The notes: generated from the sequence alone by a model not told the origin. A stretch of DNA of 39,763 nucleotides from Terriglobia bacterium (GCA_021325175.1 JAJPHS010000015.1:1-39763), one strand, 5' to 3'; shown: positions 10,674-18,676, numbered from the stretch's first letter. Translations and numbers: made by a program.

Positions 10674-11690
10674 TTATCCCACGCGCGCGATGGCTTCGAT
10701 TACGGCGTCGGTGAATTCGGCGGTGGTGGCGGTTCCGCCGACGTCATGGGTCAGATGGCGGTGGGCGGCGTAGGTGTGCTCGATGGCCGATTGCAGACGG
10801 CGCGCGGCGTCGTGTTCCTGCAAATGAATCAGCATCAGGACGGCGGACATCATCATCGCGGTGGGATTCGCCAATCCCTTGCCCGCGATATCGGGTGCGG
10901 AGCCGTGCACGGCCTCAAAAACGGCGTGATGTTCCCCCATATTCGCGCCGGGGACGATTCCCAGGCCGCCGACCAAACCGGCGGCCAGATCGGAAATGAT
11001 ATCGCCGTAGAGGTTGGGCATCAGCAAAATATCGAAGGTCTCGGGACGAATCACAAGCTGCATCGCGGCGTTATCGACGATCACTTCCTGATACTCGATG
11101 GCGGGATGGCGCGCGGCGGTTTCGCGGCAGCAGCGCAGAAACAGGCCATCGGCGAGCTTCATGATGTTGGCTTTGTGAATCGCGGTGACTTTTTTGCGGC
11201 CGGCCGATTCGGCAAAGGCAAAAGTATATTCGGCGATGCGCGATGAGGCGGCGCGCGTGATCACTTTAATCCCGGTAACGACGCCGGGCACGACTTCGTT
11301 CTCAAGGCCCGAATAAAGATCCTCCGTGTTTTCGCGGAAGATCACCATGTCGATTTTGGCGTCGCCAAAGCGGGTGGCCACTCCGGCGAGCGAGCGGACC
11401 GGGCGCACGTTGGCGAACAGTTCGAGCCTTTTGCGCAGCGCCACGTTCACGCTGGTGTAGCCTTCGCCGATGGGCGTGGTGACCGGTCCTTTCAATCCGA
11501 CGCGCGTCCGCTGCAAGCTTTCCACAACGTGCTCGGGCAGCGATTGGCCGGTTTTCTGAATGACGGAGGCGTTCAGCTCGACCTGCTCCCAATCGATGCG
11601 AACGCCGGTGGCGTCGACCGCGCGGCGAGCGGCACTGGCGACTTCGGGGCCGATGCCGTCCCCGGGAATAAGAGTGATTTTGTGGGTCAA
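10674..11690 (-). CDS. isocitrate dehydrogenase, NAD-type
   Basis: The 338-residue protein belongs to the isocitrate/isopropylmalate dehydrogenase family. It starts ITLIPGDGIGPEV. It has the isocitrate-type phrase FRENTEDLYSGLE, the catalytic-lysine stretch AIHKANIMK, the metal site NLYGDIISDLAAGLVGG, and HGSAPDIAGKGLANPTAMM. In that last motif Asp-Ile replaces the Lys-Tyr that binds the NADP phosphate in E. coli Icd, which argues for NAD. The length fits the short NAD-IDH subfamily. The start is a TTG at 11690, only 13 bases after the stop of the acyl-CoA synthetase, with AGGGA directly before it; no other start fits the conserved N-terminus. Homoisocitrate or isopropylmalate dehydrogenase is less likely given the NTEDLY motif. 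Confidence 0.88.
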   Translation of the reverse strand: MTHKITLIPGDGIGPEVASAARRAVDATGVRIDWEQVELNASVIQKTGQSLPEHVVESLQRTRVGLKGPVTTPIGEGYTSVNVALRKRLELFANVRPVRSLAGVATRFGDAKIDMVIFRENTEDLYSGLENEVVPGVVTGIKVITRAASSRIAEYTFAFAESAGRKKVTAIHKANIMKLADGLFLRCCRETAARHPAIEYQEVIVDNAAMQLVIRPETFDILLMPNLYGDIISDLAAGLVGGLGIVPGANMGEHHAVFEAVHGSAPDIAGKGLANPTAMMMSAVLMLIHLQEHDAARRLQSAIEHTYAAHRHLTHDVGGTATTAEFTDAVIEAIARVG

Positions 11691-11703
11691 TCCCTATTAT
11701 CGA

Positions 11704-13422
11704 TCAGTCAAGGCCGCGGCCCATATAGAGCTCGCTCACGGTAGCGCGATGGTTCTGGAGCACGCGATCGCGGCGGATTTTCATGGTGGGGGTCAACTCG
11801 CCGGTCTCGATCGAAAAGTCGCGTTCGAGGATTTTGAATTTGCGAATCTGCTCGAAGGAGGCAAGCTGTTTGTTGACATCCTTGACGGCGCGCTCCACCG
11901 CCTCGCGCGTTTCCTCGGGATTGCCGTTGACGGTGAACAGCGCGGTGACGTAGGGCAGGCGATCGCCGATCAGCAGGACCTGATTAATGGCGGGCTCGCG
12001 CTTGAACAGCACTTCGATGCGCGCGGGATAGATTTTTTTCCCATTGGAGGACACGATGACTTCCTTCTTGCGGCCGGTGATGTACCAGTAGCCCTCCGAG
12101 TCCTGCTCGGCGATATCGCCGGTGGCGAGCCATCCATCGCGCAGCACGGCCGCGGTGGCCTCCGGGTCCTTGTAATATCCGGTGAACAGGCAAGGGCTGC
12201 GCAGCATCAGCTCGCCGTCATCGGCAAGGCGAGCTTCGACGCGGGGCAGCATTTTCCCGATACTTCCCGCCTTGGGCCGATCGAGCGGATTCAGCGCGGC
12301 GACGCCGCCCTCAGTCAATCCGTAGCCTTCGATGAGCGGCATCCCGATGGCGGCGTAGAATTCGGCCAGCTCTTTTCCGAGCGGCGCCGCGCCGGAGGCC
12401 GCGATGCGAATCCGGCCGCCCAGCCGGGCGCGAATCTTGTGGAAGATCACGCGATCGAAGAATTTGAGCGACGCGCGGATGGCGAGCGGAACCGGCTTGT
12501 TCTGCTGCCGCAGCCGGCTGGCTTCGCTGCCCACGCCGAGCCCGGCGTAAAACAGCTTGCGGATGGGCGCGGGGCGCTTTTTGATTTCGTTCGAGATGGT
12601 GGAATAGACCCGCTCCCAGACGCGCGGCGGCGCGAGAAAGAAGGTGGGCCGCACGGCGCGAATCTCATTCGGAAGTTTTGAAATTCCTTCGGAGAAGACG
12701 ACGCAAGTTCCCTGGCGAATCGGGACCAGCTCCACCACCACGCGCTGGGCGATGTGCGCCGAGGGCAGGAATGCAAGCGTTACGTCCTCGGTGTTGAGGG
12801 GCAAAACGTCGGGGGCGTGATCCATATTGGCGACGAGGGCGGCGTGCGTCACCAGCCCCATTTTCGGCTCGCCCGTGGCGCCGGAGGTCATGTACAGCAC
12901 GGCGGAGTCCGAGTCCCGGACTTGGGAATGGATTCGCTCGAATGCCGTGGGATCGCTTTTCAGCTTTTCCTCGCCGGATTGGCGGATCTGCTCCAGCGTG
13001 GCAAAGCCGCCGGATTCGCCCGTGAGCAGAATCCAGTTGGCGCGCTCTCCCGCGGCTTCGAGCGCGCGCAGGGCGTTCAAGTTTTCGACCATCGCGAAGC
13101 GGGCATCGGAGGCTTTCAAGGCGCGGGCCTGATCGGCGTAGGGCAAGCTGGTGTAAAGCGCGGCCGCGATCGCGCCGCAGGACATCAGGCCGAGGTCGGC
13201 GAGATAAAACTCCGCCCGCGTCTCCGATTGCAGGGCGACGATATCGCCTTTTTGAATGCCGAATTCGCCCAGCCCGACGGCGATCTGCCGCACCGCGTCG
13301 CGATACTCGAGATAGGTCCAGGATCGGTAAGCGCCTCCGCCCGCCGGCTGGCGAAGCGCGACGGCCTGCGGATGTTTTTCCGCTGTTTCCTCAAGTACCG
13401 CGTAGACTGTCCGGGAACTCAT
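11704..13422 (-). CDS. long-chain acyl-CoA synthetase (AMP-dependent synthetase/ligase)
   Basis: The 572-residue product resembles long-chain fatty acid:CoA ligases: the P-loop LYMTSGATGEPKMGLVTH, the GYGLTEGGVAALNP acyl-adenylate motif, GWLATGDIAEQDSEGYWYITGRKKEVIVSS hinge region split between positions about 395-425, and a C-terminal domain that ends without the PRSGK lysine form of Acs, as is common in this subfamily. It would activate fatty acids through acyl-AMP. The start at 13422 (MSSRTVYAV) is preferred over 13440 because TAGCAT lies 8 bases before it and the upstream ATG falls inside that hexamer. It heads a run with isocitrate dehydrogenase and a small exported protein and is divergent from a phosphatase gene, 26 bases away. 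Confidence 0.9.
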   Translation of the reverse strand: MSSRTVYAVLEETAEKHPQAVALRQPAGGGAYRSWTYLEYRDAVRQIAVGLGEFGIQKGDIVALQSETRAEFYLADLGLMSCGAIAAALYTSLPYADQARALKASDARFAMVENLNALRALEAAGERANWILLTGESGGFATLEQIRQSGEEKLKSDPTAFERIHSQVRDSDSAVLYMTSGATGEPKMGLVTHAALVANMDHAPDVLPLNTEDVTLAFLPSAHIAQRVVVELVPIRQGTCVVFSEGISKLPNEIRAVRPTFFLAPPRVWERVYSTISNEIKKRPAPIRKLFYAGLGVGSEASRLRQQNKPVPLAIRASLKFFDRVIFHKIRARLGGRIRIAASGAAPLGKELAEFYAAIGMPLIEGYGLTEGGVAALNPLDRPKAGSIGKMLPRVEARLADDGELMLRSPCLFTGYYKDPEATAAVLRDGWLATGDIAEQDSEGYWYITGRKKEVIVSSNGKKIYPARIEVLFKREPAINQVLLIGDRLPYVTALFTVNGNPEETREAVERAVKDVNKQLASFEQIRKFKILERDFSIETGELTPTMKIRRDRVLQNHRATVSELYMGRGLD

Positions 13423-13430
13423 TCCGCTCA

Positions 13431-13440
13431 ATGCTACCAT
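13431..13440. promoter_or_regulatory. divergent, overlapping -10-like elements
   Basis: On the plus strand TACCAT (13435-13440, preceded by TGC) stands 8 bases before the ATG at 13449. On the minus strand TAGCAT (13436-13431, preceded by TGG) stands 8 bases before the ATG at 13422. The two hexamers share two base pairs, so RNA polymerase could serve only one direction at a time. Neither gene has a Shine-Dalgarno. Confidence 0.5.
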
Positions 13441-13448
13441 GCGATCGA

Positions 13449-14234
13449 ATGTCCTTCGAAAAAGAATTAGAGGTCGCGCGCAAGATCGCGTTTCAAGCGG
13501 CGGAGCTGGCGTTAGAGCATCAACGCCGCGGAGTCGCCGCCGAAACCAAGCCGGACGATTCGCCGGTGACCATAGCCGACCGGGAGTGCGAGCGGCTGAT
13601 CGCCTCCGCGCTCGAGGAAAATTTTCCAGAGGACGGACTGCTCGGGGAAGAAGGCGCGCGCAAGGACTCCCGCAGCGGCCGCCGCTGGATCATCGATCCG
13701 ATCGACGGCACGCGCGACTTCGTGCGCGGCAATCCACTGTGGGGAGTGCTGATCGGGCTGGAAGACCGCGGCGAAGTTGCGGCCGGCGTCGTCCATCTCC
13801 CGATGCTGTCGCAAACCTCGTGGTCGGCGCGCGGATGCGGCGCGTTTCGCAACGGCGAACGCCTGTGTGTTTCTTCGATCGCGGATCCGTCGCGGGCGGT
13901 GCTCAGCGTGAACGCGTTGACTCGCATCCAAAACCAGCGGTTTTCGCGCGATTTGATCGATTTTATCGGCCGTTTCTGGTCGTTTCGCTGCCTCGGCGGA
14001 ACTCCCGATGCAATTATGCTCGCCGCGGGAGAAAACGACGCATGGATCGAGCCGATGGTCAGCCCCTGGGACCTTGCGGCGCCTCAAGTCATTCTGGAGG
14101 AAGCCGGGGCGAAGTTTTTCAGCTTCACGGGCGAACGGACCATTTACGGCGGCAATGCCATCGCTTGTAATCCGGCATTAGAAACGCTGCTGCGCGAGTA
14201 CTTCGCCGGAGGCTCGCAGGAACTGGCCGGCTAG
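13449..14234 (+). CDS. inositol-monophosphatase-family phosphatase, HisN-like
   Basis: The 261-residue protein has the Mg-dependent IMPase signature in order: DDSPVTIADREC, LLGEEGA, WIIDPIDGTRDFVRGNPLWGVLIGL and, near the C-terminus, EPMVSPWDLAAPQVILEEAG. The RDFVRGNPLWG wording after DPIDGT resembles histidinol-phosphatase HisN more than inositol or CysQ enzymes, so histidinol phosphate is a likely substrate. No his gene is adjacent, so this is not settled. ATG 13449 is chosen over the upstream GTG/ATG frame start at 13431 because TACCAT lies 8 bases ahead. Its TAG stop shares the tetramer CTAG with the stop of the convergent small gene. Confidence 0.85.
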   Translation: MSFEKELEVARKIAFQAAELALEHQRRGVAAETKPDDSPVTIADRECERLIASALEENFPEDGLLGEEGARKDSRSGRRWIIDPIDGTRDFVRGNPLWGVLIGLEDRGEVAAGVVHLPMLSQTSWSARGCGAFRNGERLCVSSIADPSRAVLSVNALTRIQNQRFSRDLIDFIGRFWSFRCLGGTPDAIMLAAGENDAWIEPMVSPWDLAAPQVILEEAGAKFFSFTGERTIYGGNAIACNPALETLLREYFAGGSQELAG

Positions 14235-14518
14235 CCGCGAGCTTTCTTGTTCTGCTTCGGCTCCGCCTTGGCCGGCGCCGATTTTTCCTTGGCCGCGCGC
14301 ACCGCTGCCCATCGGCGTCGCGCCGCTTCCGCAATGGCTCTGCGTCCGGCGGCGCTTAAGGTACGTTTCGGCTTCGCGGCGGGCTTACGGTGGCTAGCCA
14401 CGGCTTGACCGCCGGCCTGGCGGCCGCCTTGAGGAGCATTTCCCTGAAGCGCTTCAATCGCTCGCGATAAGCGGTCACGTTCTTCGATCAGTAAAGCGAC
14501 AATCTGTTGAGTTTGCAC
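14231..14518 (-). CDS. small basic protein, coiled N-terminus and alanine/lysine/arginine-rich tail
   Basis: The 95-residue product begins with a helical, acidic segment (IVALLIEERDRLSRAIEALQG), then a low-complexity glycine/glutamine linker, then a strongly basic region with LSAAGRRAIAEAARRRWAAV followed by a Lys/Ala tail reminiscent of histone H1-like bacterial proteins. The SAAGRRAIAEAARRRW block resembles a short motif found at the ends of many small acidobacterial proteins and could bind nucleic acid. The start is taken as GTG 14518 because TACGAT lies 6 bases before it; TTG 14524 is the alternative. Its stop overlaps the convergent phosphatase stop in CTAG. Function unknown. Confidence 0.65.
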   Translation of the reverse strand: MQTQQIVALLIEERDRLSRAIEALQGNAPQGGRQAGGQAVASHRKPAAKPKRTLSAAGRRAIAEAARRRWAAVRAAKEKSAPAKAEPKQNKKARG

Positions 14519-14524
14519 ATACAA

Positions 14525-14530
14525 ATCGTA
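14525..14530 (-). promoter_or_regulatory. -10-like element of the small basic protein gene
   Basis: On the minus strand TACGAT, preceded by TGG, lies 6 bases before GTG 14518. It supports GTG over TTG 14524 as the start and predicts a leaderless mRNA. Confidence 0.45.
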
Positions 14531-14540
14531 CCATTAGAGA

Positions 14541-14563
14541 CATGAGTAACTCAAACACTCATG
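14541..14563. promoter_or_regulatory. inverted repeat over the -35 region of the small basic gene
   Basis: CATGAGT and ACTCATG form a perfect 7-bp dyad with a 9-base spacer, and GAGTAACTC inside it is a second, smaller palindrome. It covers the place where a -35 element for the minus-strand promoter would lie, as an operator would. No cognate regulator is known. Confidence 0.35.
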
Positions 14564-14625
14564 GCGGTGGAGTTTAGGCAATTCACTTTGCAGTCGCTAA
14601 ATTGGGGTAATTACTTGCCCAGATC

Positions 14626-14646
14626 GGATTCACTCGAAGTGAGTCC
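14626..14646. repeat. short hairpin-forming inverted repeat
   Basis: GGATTCACT, CGA and AGTGAGTCC form a 9-bp stem with one G-T or A-C type mismatch and a 3-base loop. There is no T-tract on either strand, so it is not an intrinsic terminator. Confidence 0.4.
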
Positions 14647-14847
14647 GGCATATAGGACAGTCACCGGAGTCGTATGCCGCATGAGTTGCGATTGCGAGAA
14701 GAACGCCGGCGGCTGCCAGGAGCAGCGCGATCTGCGGGCCATTCCGCGGCAGGGCTGCGAATCGTCGATCTTGCCAAATGACCGCGTGGGCCGCGTTGGT
14801 CCGAGCGTCTCCGCCCGCGATTCTTTCCTGAAAAGCTCCAGCTTTGG

Positions 14848-14939
14848 ATAGCGATCTCTTCGGGCCGCTGGCGTTTCGTCAGCCCGGCTCTACCGGCTTG
14901 GCTCCGGTTCACCGCTATTTTTAGCACAGTTTCCTGTGC
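14848..14939 (+). ncRNA. candidate structured leader RNA (three-way junction plus hairpin) upstream of the radical SAM gene
   Basis: ATAGCG (14848-14853) can pair with CGCTAT (14913-14918) and so close two hairpins: CGGGC/GCCCG (14861-14865 with 14882-14886) and ACCGG/CCGGT (14892-14896 with 14904-14908, loop CTTGGCT). Immediately after comes a perfect 6-bp hairpin, GCACAG-TTTC-CTGTGC (14924-14939), and then the Shine-Dalgarno of the gene at 14993. A closing stem around two hairpins is the plan of several riboswitch classes. I could not match it to a known class, and the stems would also form on the minus strand. It may be a cis-regulatory RNA or chance pairing in GC-rich DNA. Confidence 0.3.
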
Positions 14940-14992
14940 AACCGGCTCCGCAAGTTGTGGATCAAATGGTTATCGAGGAGAAAAGTTTTTAA

Positions 14993-16258
14993 ATGGAAAC
15001 TGCCGACACGAGGAATACGTTTCGGCTGGACGTCAGTCTTAACAGTTTATTGACCCAGCCGGCGAAGCGATCTAGCGTGGAACCAGCGGCCGGACCACCT
15101 CTTCCCGATCCTGTATTCCCCCAACATCCTGAATATCTTGGCGACGCCGCCGCCGAGCCCGCGAGTCCGCCGGAACAGCGCCGGTGGGAACTTCGCCACA
15201 TCCGCCGCACGTTTCGCGGATGGGCCGTACCATGGATAAAATCCCGCCTGTTGCCTGGCGACTTTCACCCGATCATCGCCTATTTATTTACGGAATGGAA
15301 GTGCAATCTTGATTGTCACTACTGTTGGGCTTTTGAAAATAGCGTCGGCGGCATGACAGAAGAGATCGCCCGGCGCTCGATCGACTGGTTGCGGGATAGC
15401 GGCGCCGGGGTGCTCGCTCTCATGGGCGGCGAGCCGCTGCTACGCCCGCGGTTTGCGCACAAAGTTTGTTATTACGCCGCAAAAAAAGGCTTTTGGATCT
15501 ATGTCCCCACCAACGGGCGCCTGCTTCGCCCGCAAGTAACCGATTGGCTGGCCGACGCCGGGGTGGCCACCTTCAATCTCGCGGTGGATGCGGTGGAGGT
15601 TAAAAAAAGCCTGCCCAAGGCCCTCAAGCCCATCCGAAGCTATTTCGATTACCTGGTAAAAAAACAATATCGCTACGGGTATACGGTATTTTTCAACATC
15701 AATATTTGCCGGAATAATCTCGCCGACGTCAAACAGCTTACCGAGATCGCCCACGATAACGGCATCGCCACGGACTATCACATCAACGAATCCCCCATGA
15801 TGGAACAGCCGCATTTCAAGCATTCCGGCGTGAACGAAACCTTCATCCGCCCCGAGGACTGGGATCGCGTCGATGAAGTCATCGATTGGCTGATTGATAA
15901 GAAAAAGTCCGGTTATAAGATGGTCAATTCCACCACTCGTTTAAATGAAATGCGGCTTTTTATGCGGGGGAAGATACAGGACTGGAACTGCCGCGCCGGA
16001 TGGAATTCACTCATCGTCCGGACCGATGGCACGCTAGCGCCGTGCTTCCCGATGTACAACGCCAGTTACGACTGGGGCGCGGTCGAAAATCACAAATTCG
16101 ACTCCCGCCAACTCCGGGAGATGAAGGCGTCCTGCCAGCCGCATTGTTTCTCGACTCTCAATCACATTCTCGCGTTCTGCTACAACGACGCACGCGTGAT
16201 CAAATGGATGTTCAAACAGGCTTTGCGCCGTTTTCAGGGAGTGACCAACTTCGACTGA
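14993..16258 (+). CDS. radical SAM protein with SPASM-like C-terminal cysteines
   Basis: The 421-residue protein carries the CxxxCxxC [4Fe-4S] motif as CNLDCHYC (C104, C108, C111), followed by LALMGGEPLLRP (SAM-binding GGE motif) and YVPTNGRLL. Further cysteines at about 333, 351, 381, 385 and 396 (NCRAGWN, LAPCFPMY, SCQPHCF, AFCYND) look like a SPASM-type site for auxiliary clusters. Such enzymes modify peptides or proteins or mature cofactors. Before the core lies an unusual 75-residue Pro/Ala-rich N-terminus (PAAGPPLPDPVFPQHP), probably disordered. No precursor peptide or partner gene was recognised on either side. GAGGAG lies 12 bases before the ATG. The upstream stretch can fold into an RNA structure. 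The substrate is unknown. Confidence 0.88.
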   Translation: METADTRNTFRLDVSLNSLLTQPAKRSSVEPAAGPPLPDPVFPQHPEYLGDAAAEPASPPEQRRWELRHIRRTFRGWAVPWIKSRLLPGDFHPIIAYLFTEWKCNLDCHYCWAFENSVGGMTEEIARRSIDWLRDSGAGVLALMGGEPLLRPRFAHKVCYYAAKKGFWIYVPTNGRLLRPQVTDWLADAGVATFNLAVDAVEVKKSLPKALKPIRSYFDYLVKKQYRYGYTVFFNINICRNNLADVKQLTEIAHDNGIATDYHINESPMMEQPHFKHSGVNETFIRPEDWDRVDEVIDWLIDKKKSGYKMVNSTTRLNEMRLFMRGKIQDWNCRAGWNSLIVRTDGTLAPCFPMYNASYDWGAVENHKFDSRQLREMKASCQPHCFSTLNHILAFCYNDARVIKWMFKQALRRFQGVTNFD

Positions 16259-16282
16259 AGCTCCGTCCATCGCAGGAGCGAG

Positions 16283-17548
16283 TTATCCGGTCCCAGTGAC
16301 TTCCTGGAGCCTCTTTTCGAGAAACTCCCGTTCCACCTGATTCGTCGCCATGCCGATCGCCAGGCGATAGGCGGCCGCCGCTTCTTCGCGCCTGGCGGCC
16401 CTGCGTAACAGATCGGCGCGCGCGGCGTGGAACAAGTGATACGATCCCAGCGCCTCGCCCAGAGAGTCGATCCGCTCCAATGCTTCCGCCACTTGCCCAC
16501 TCATCGCCACCGCCACCCACCGATTTAGCGCGACCACCGGCGAGCCGTGTACTTCGAACAATCGTTCGTACAAAGCGGCGATCTGAGGCCAGTCGGTATC
16601 CTTTGCGCTCGCCGCGGAGGCGTGCACCGCCGCGATCGCTGCCTGTAGGCCATAAGGCCCCGCCGATCCGAGGCGCAGCGCCCGATCGACCAGCGCCAGC
16701 CCTTCCTCGATCGCGGCGCGATCCCATAAGGAGCGATCCTGCTGCTCAAGCGTAATCAGCGCGCCGCCGGCCATCCGCGCCTCGCGCCGCGAATCCTGAA
16801 GGATCATCAACGCCAGTAACCCGAGGCTTTCGGCGTCGCCGGGCATTAAGTCGCACAAGACGCGGCCCAGCCGGATCGCCTCCGCGCACAATCCGCGGCG
16901 GACCAGCTCGCCGCCGGAGCTCGCCGTATAGCCTTCGTTAAAGATCAGGTAAATGACGGCCTGGACGGCGGCCAGGCGCTCCGGCAGCCGATCCGCTGGC
17001 GGGACTTCGTAGGGGATGCGCGCCTCCTGAATTTTTCGTTTGGCGCGGACCAGGCGTTGCGCGAGCGTCGCCTCCGAAAGCAGAAACGCGCGCGCGATCT
17101 CCGACGTCGTCAGGCCGCCCAGCGTGCGCAGTGTGAGGGCGACGCGGGCCTCGTTGCTCAGGGCGGGATGGCAGCAGGTGAAAATCAGGCACAGACGATC
17201 GTCGGGAAAATGCATGGCGGCCTCTTCGGGCTCCGGCTCCGCTCTGGCGATTTCGGTTTCATAGCGGATCGAATCCTCCTTGTCGCGGCGGGTCCGCTCT
17301 CTTCGCGCCGCGTCAATCAATTTGCGATGTGCCGCGGTCATGATCCACGCCGCGGGATTTTCCGGCACGCCTTTTTCCGGCCACGAAGCGAGCGCGCCGG
17401 CGAAGGCCTCCTGCATGGCCTCCTCGGCGCGATCGAAGGAGCCCGAGATGCGAATCAGGCTGGCGATGATCTTTCCCGATTCGCGCCGGAAAACGGACTC
17501 AATAGTGTCGGAAGCGTTGGGCATCCGGTGATGGCCGGCGCTGTTCAC
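16283..17548 (-). CDS. ECF42-like RNA polymerase sigma factor with long C-terminal extension
   Basis: The product of about 421 residues has sigma region 2 ([20 protein letters not shown], then [20 protein letters not shown]) and region 4 ([34 protein letters not shown]). A helical extension of over 200 residues follows, with [16 protein letters not shown] and a TPR-like part ([20 protein letters not shown]). This plan, and the DGPF genes beside it, is the hallmark of the ECF42 group, in which the C-terminal extension rather than a separate anti-sigma factor is thought to control activity. GTG 17548 immediately follows the DGPF stop; ATG 17524 (MPNASDTIE) is an equally good start. No Shine-Dalgarno is clear at either, so translation may be coupled to the upstream gene. 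Confidence 0.92.
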   Translation of the reverse strand: MNSAGHHRMPNASDTIESVFRRESGKIIASLIRISGSFDRAEEAMQEAFAGALASWPEKGVPENPAAWIMTAAHRKLIDAARRERTRRDKEDSIRYETEIARAEPEPEEAAMHFPDDRLCLIFTCCHPALSNEARVALTLRTLGGLTTSEIARAFLLSEATLAQRLVRAKRKIQEARIPYEVPPADRLPERLAAVQAVIYLIFNEGYTASSGGELVRRGLCAEAIRLGRVLCDLMPGDAESLGLLALMILQDSRREARMAGGALITLEQQDRSLWDRAAIEEGLALVDRALRLGSAGPYGLQAAIAAVHASAASAKDTDWPQIAALYERLFEVHGSPVVALNRWVAVAMSGQVAEALERIDSLGEALGSYHLFHAARADLLRRAARREEAAAAYRLAIGMATNQVEREFLEKRLQEVTGTG

Positions 17549-17914
17549 TTAATCCAGCGGGGGCAAGCCGGGCATGGGACGAATCTCGATACATCCGGCT
17601 CCGCCCTTGCACGAGGTCGGGATTTTGGCGGCCCAGTCGATCGCTTCGTCCAGATTGGCGCAGTCCAGAATGTAGTATCCGGCGAGCTGCTCCTTCGTCT
17701 CGGCGAAAGGACCGTCGGTGACCAGCGGCTTGCCGTTTTCGACTCGCACCGTGGTCGCACTGCTGGTGGGCGCCAGGGGCTCGGCGCCGATAAACACACC
17801 TTTTTGTTTGGCTTCTCGCATCACTTTGGTGTGCGAGGCGCGAAGCTCGCGCCGGTCTTCCTCAGAATGCATGGCGGGCGATTCGCGGGAGTAAATCAGC
17901 ATGATGTAACGCAT
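17549..17914 (-). CDS. YCII-like DGPF-domain protein
   Basis: The 121-residue protein begins MRYIMLIYSRES and carries the diagnostic VTDGPFAETKEQLAGYY near residues 65-81, then a ferredoxin-like fold end CIEIRPMPGLPP. DGPF/YCII proteins are the standard partners and probable targets of ECF42 sigma factors; their activity is not established. AAGGAA lies about 7 bases before the ATG. The sigma factor gene follows with no gap. A paralogue with the same motif is at 18677-19012. Confidence 0.92.
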   Translation of the reverse strand: MRYIMLIYSRESPAMHSEEDRRELRASHTKVMREAKQKGVFIGAEPLAPTSSATTVRVENGKPLVTDGPFAETKEQLAGYYILDCANLDEAIDWAAKIPTSCKGGAGCIEIRPMPGLPPLD

Positions 17915-17954
17915 CGGGTTCCTTTTTCGATGATGGCATCCAGGGCGCCCGGTC

Positions 17955-18536
17955 TCAACGCGACGGGAAACCGGGATTCGCGCGCACTTCCAGGATCTGT
18001 TTGGTGTGCCGATCCGTGTGCGCGAGCGCGAACAGCAGCCACTGATAACCATCGGCGGTGGTGTATTTGCCCTTGCTGAGCGCTTTGAGCGGCGGGCAAT
18101 CCAAGACGCCGGCCCGCAAATTTGCCGAGGCCAGAAGCTTCGCGATGCGCGCGCCGCTTTTCTGAAAGCGATCCAGCGCCTCGGCCGGCTCGATGCCCTT
18201 GGGATGAGCAAACTCGGGCGCCGGATATTTCTGAAGCCGCACGGGAACTTCGAGGATTGCGATCCTGTCAATCTCCTCGTTATTACGCTCGCCGGCAGGC
18301 GGAGCGTTCGGCAACTCCTCCTCGACGCGCCGCGCGACGATCTCCTGCACGAAGGCAATGTGCTCGAAGATCTCGACGATCGACCATTGGTCTGGGGCGG
18401 GCTTGAACTTCCATTGCCCGTCCGATAATCCTCGAACCGCTCCCATCGCTCCGTTGGCGGACTGTTCCAATAAAGTTTGGGCGACTCCCTGTTCATACGA
18501 ACTGAGTGTCGAAACCGCTGTTGTAGCCGTGCTCAT
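17955..18536 (-). CDS. DinB-family (DinB_2-like) four-helix protein
   Basis: The 193-residue protein has the three spaced histidines that bind metal in DinB/YfiT-like proteins: H59 in VEIFEHIAF, and H163 and H167 in LAHTDRHTKQI. The phrase PAPDQWSIVEIFEHI is typical of the DinB_2 group. Known relatives include metal-dependent thiol transferases, but the reaction here is unknown. The start is ATG 18536 with AGGAG 9 bases upstream, rather than the frame start at 18584. It lies 40 bases before the DGPF-sigma pair on the same strand and just after a strong terminator, so it probably begins its own transcript with DGPF and sigma downstream. Confidence 0.88.
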   Translation of the reverse strand: MSTATTAVSTLSSYEQGVAQTLLEQSANGAMGAVRGLSDGQWKFKPAPDQWSIVEIFEHIAFVQEIVARRVEEELPNAPPAGERNNEEIDRIAILEVPVRLQKYPAPEFAHPKGIEPAEALDRFQKSGARIAKLLASANLRAGVLDCPPLKALSKGKYTTADGYQWLLFALAHTDRHTKQILEVRANPGFPSR

Positions 18537-18623
18537 GATTGTTGCTCCTATGGATGATTTCAGCGCCGTTTCTAGCGCCCTCATCCTGACGACGCGCCTG
18601 TTTGCCGAAATCGACGGTGGAAA

Positions 18624-18656
18624 TAAAAAAAGGCTGCATCTTTTCCGATGCAGCCC
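18624..18656 (-). terminator. intrinsic terminator between DGPF gene and DinB gene
   Basis: On the minus strand a perfect 9-bp stem (GGCTGCATC with GATGCAGCC, 6-base loop) is followed by seven to eight T residues. It stops the transcript of the DGPF gene at 18677-19012 and separates it from the DinB-DGPF-sigma unit. Confidence 0.9.
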
Positions 18657-18676
18657 AAGGATTGATTGGCTTCGAG

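Larger units (their letters stand above)
14519..14992. other. gene-free, dyad-rich intergenic stretch
   Basis: No gene is recognised in these 474 bases. Short open frames occur on both strands, including three parallel minus-strand frames open for about 200-290 bases, which GC-rich DNA allows by chance. From left to right it holds the -10-like element of the small basic gene (14525-14530), a 7-bp inverted repeat (14541-14563), a palindrome GTAATTAC (14607-14614), a 9-bp near-perfect hairpin (14626-14646), a 14-base dyad AAAGCTCCAGCTTT (14832-14845), and a three-stem structure (14848-14918) followed by a hairpin (14924-14939) ahead of the radical SAM gene. Confidence 0.6.

Noticed and set aside
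14561..14927. Short frames on both strands of the intergenic stretch before the radical SAM gene
   Set aside because: All minus frames are open for 200 or more bases, as expected at this GC content; none has a ribosome site or a recognised family. One has a hydrophobic tail with CPIC but no start codon.
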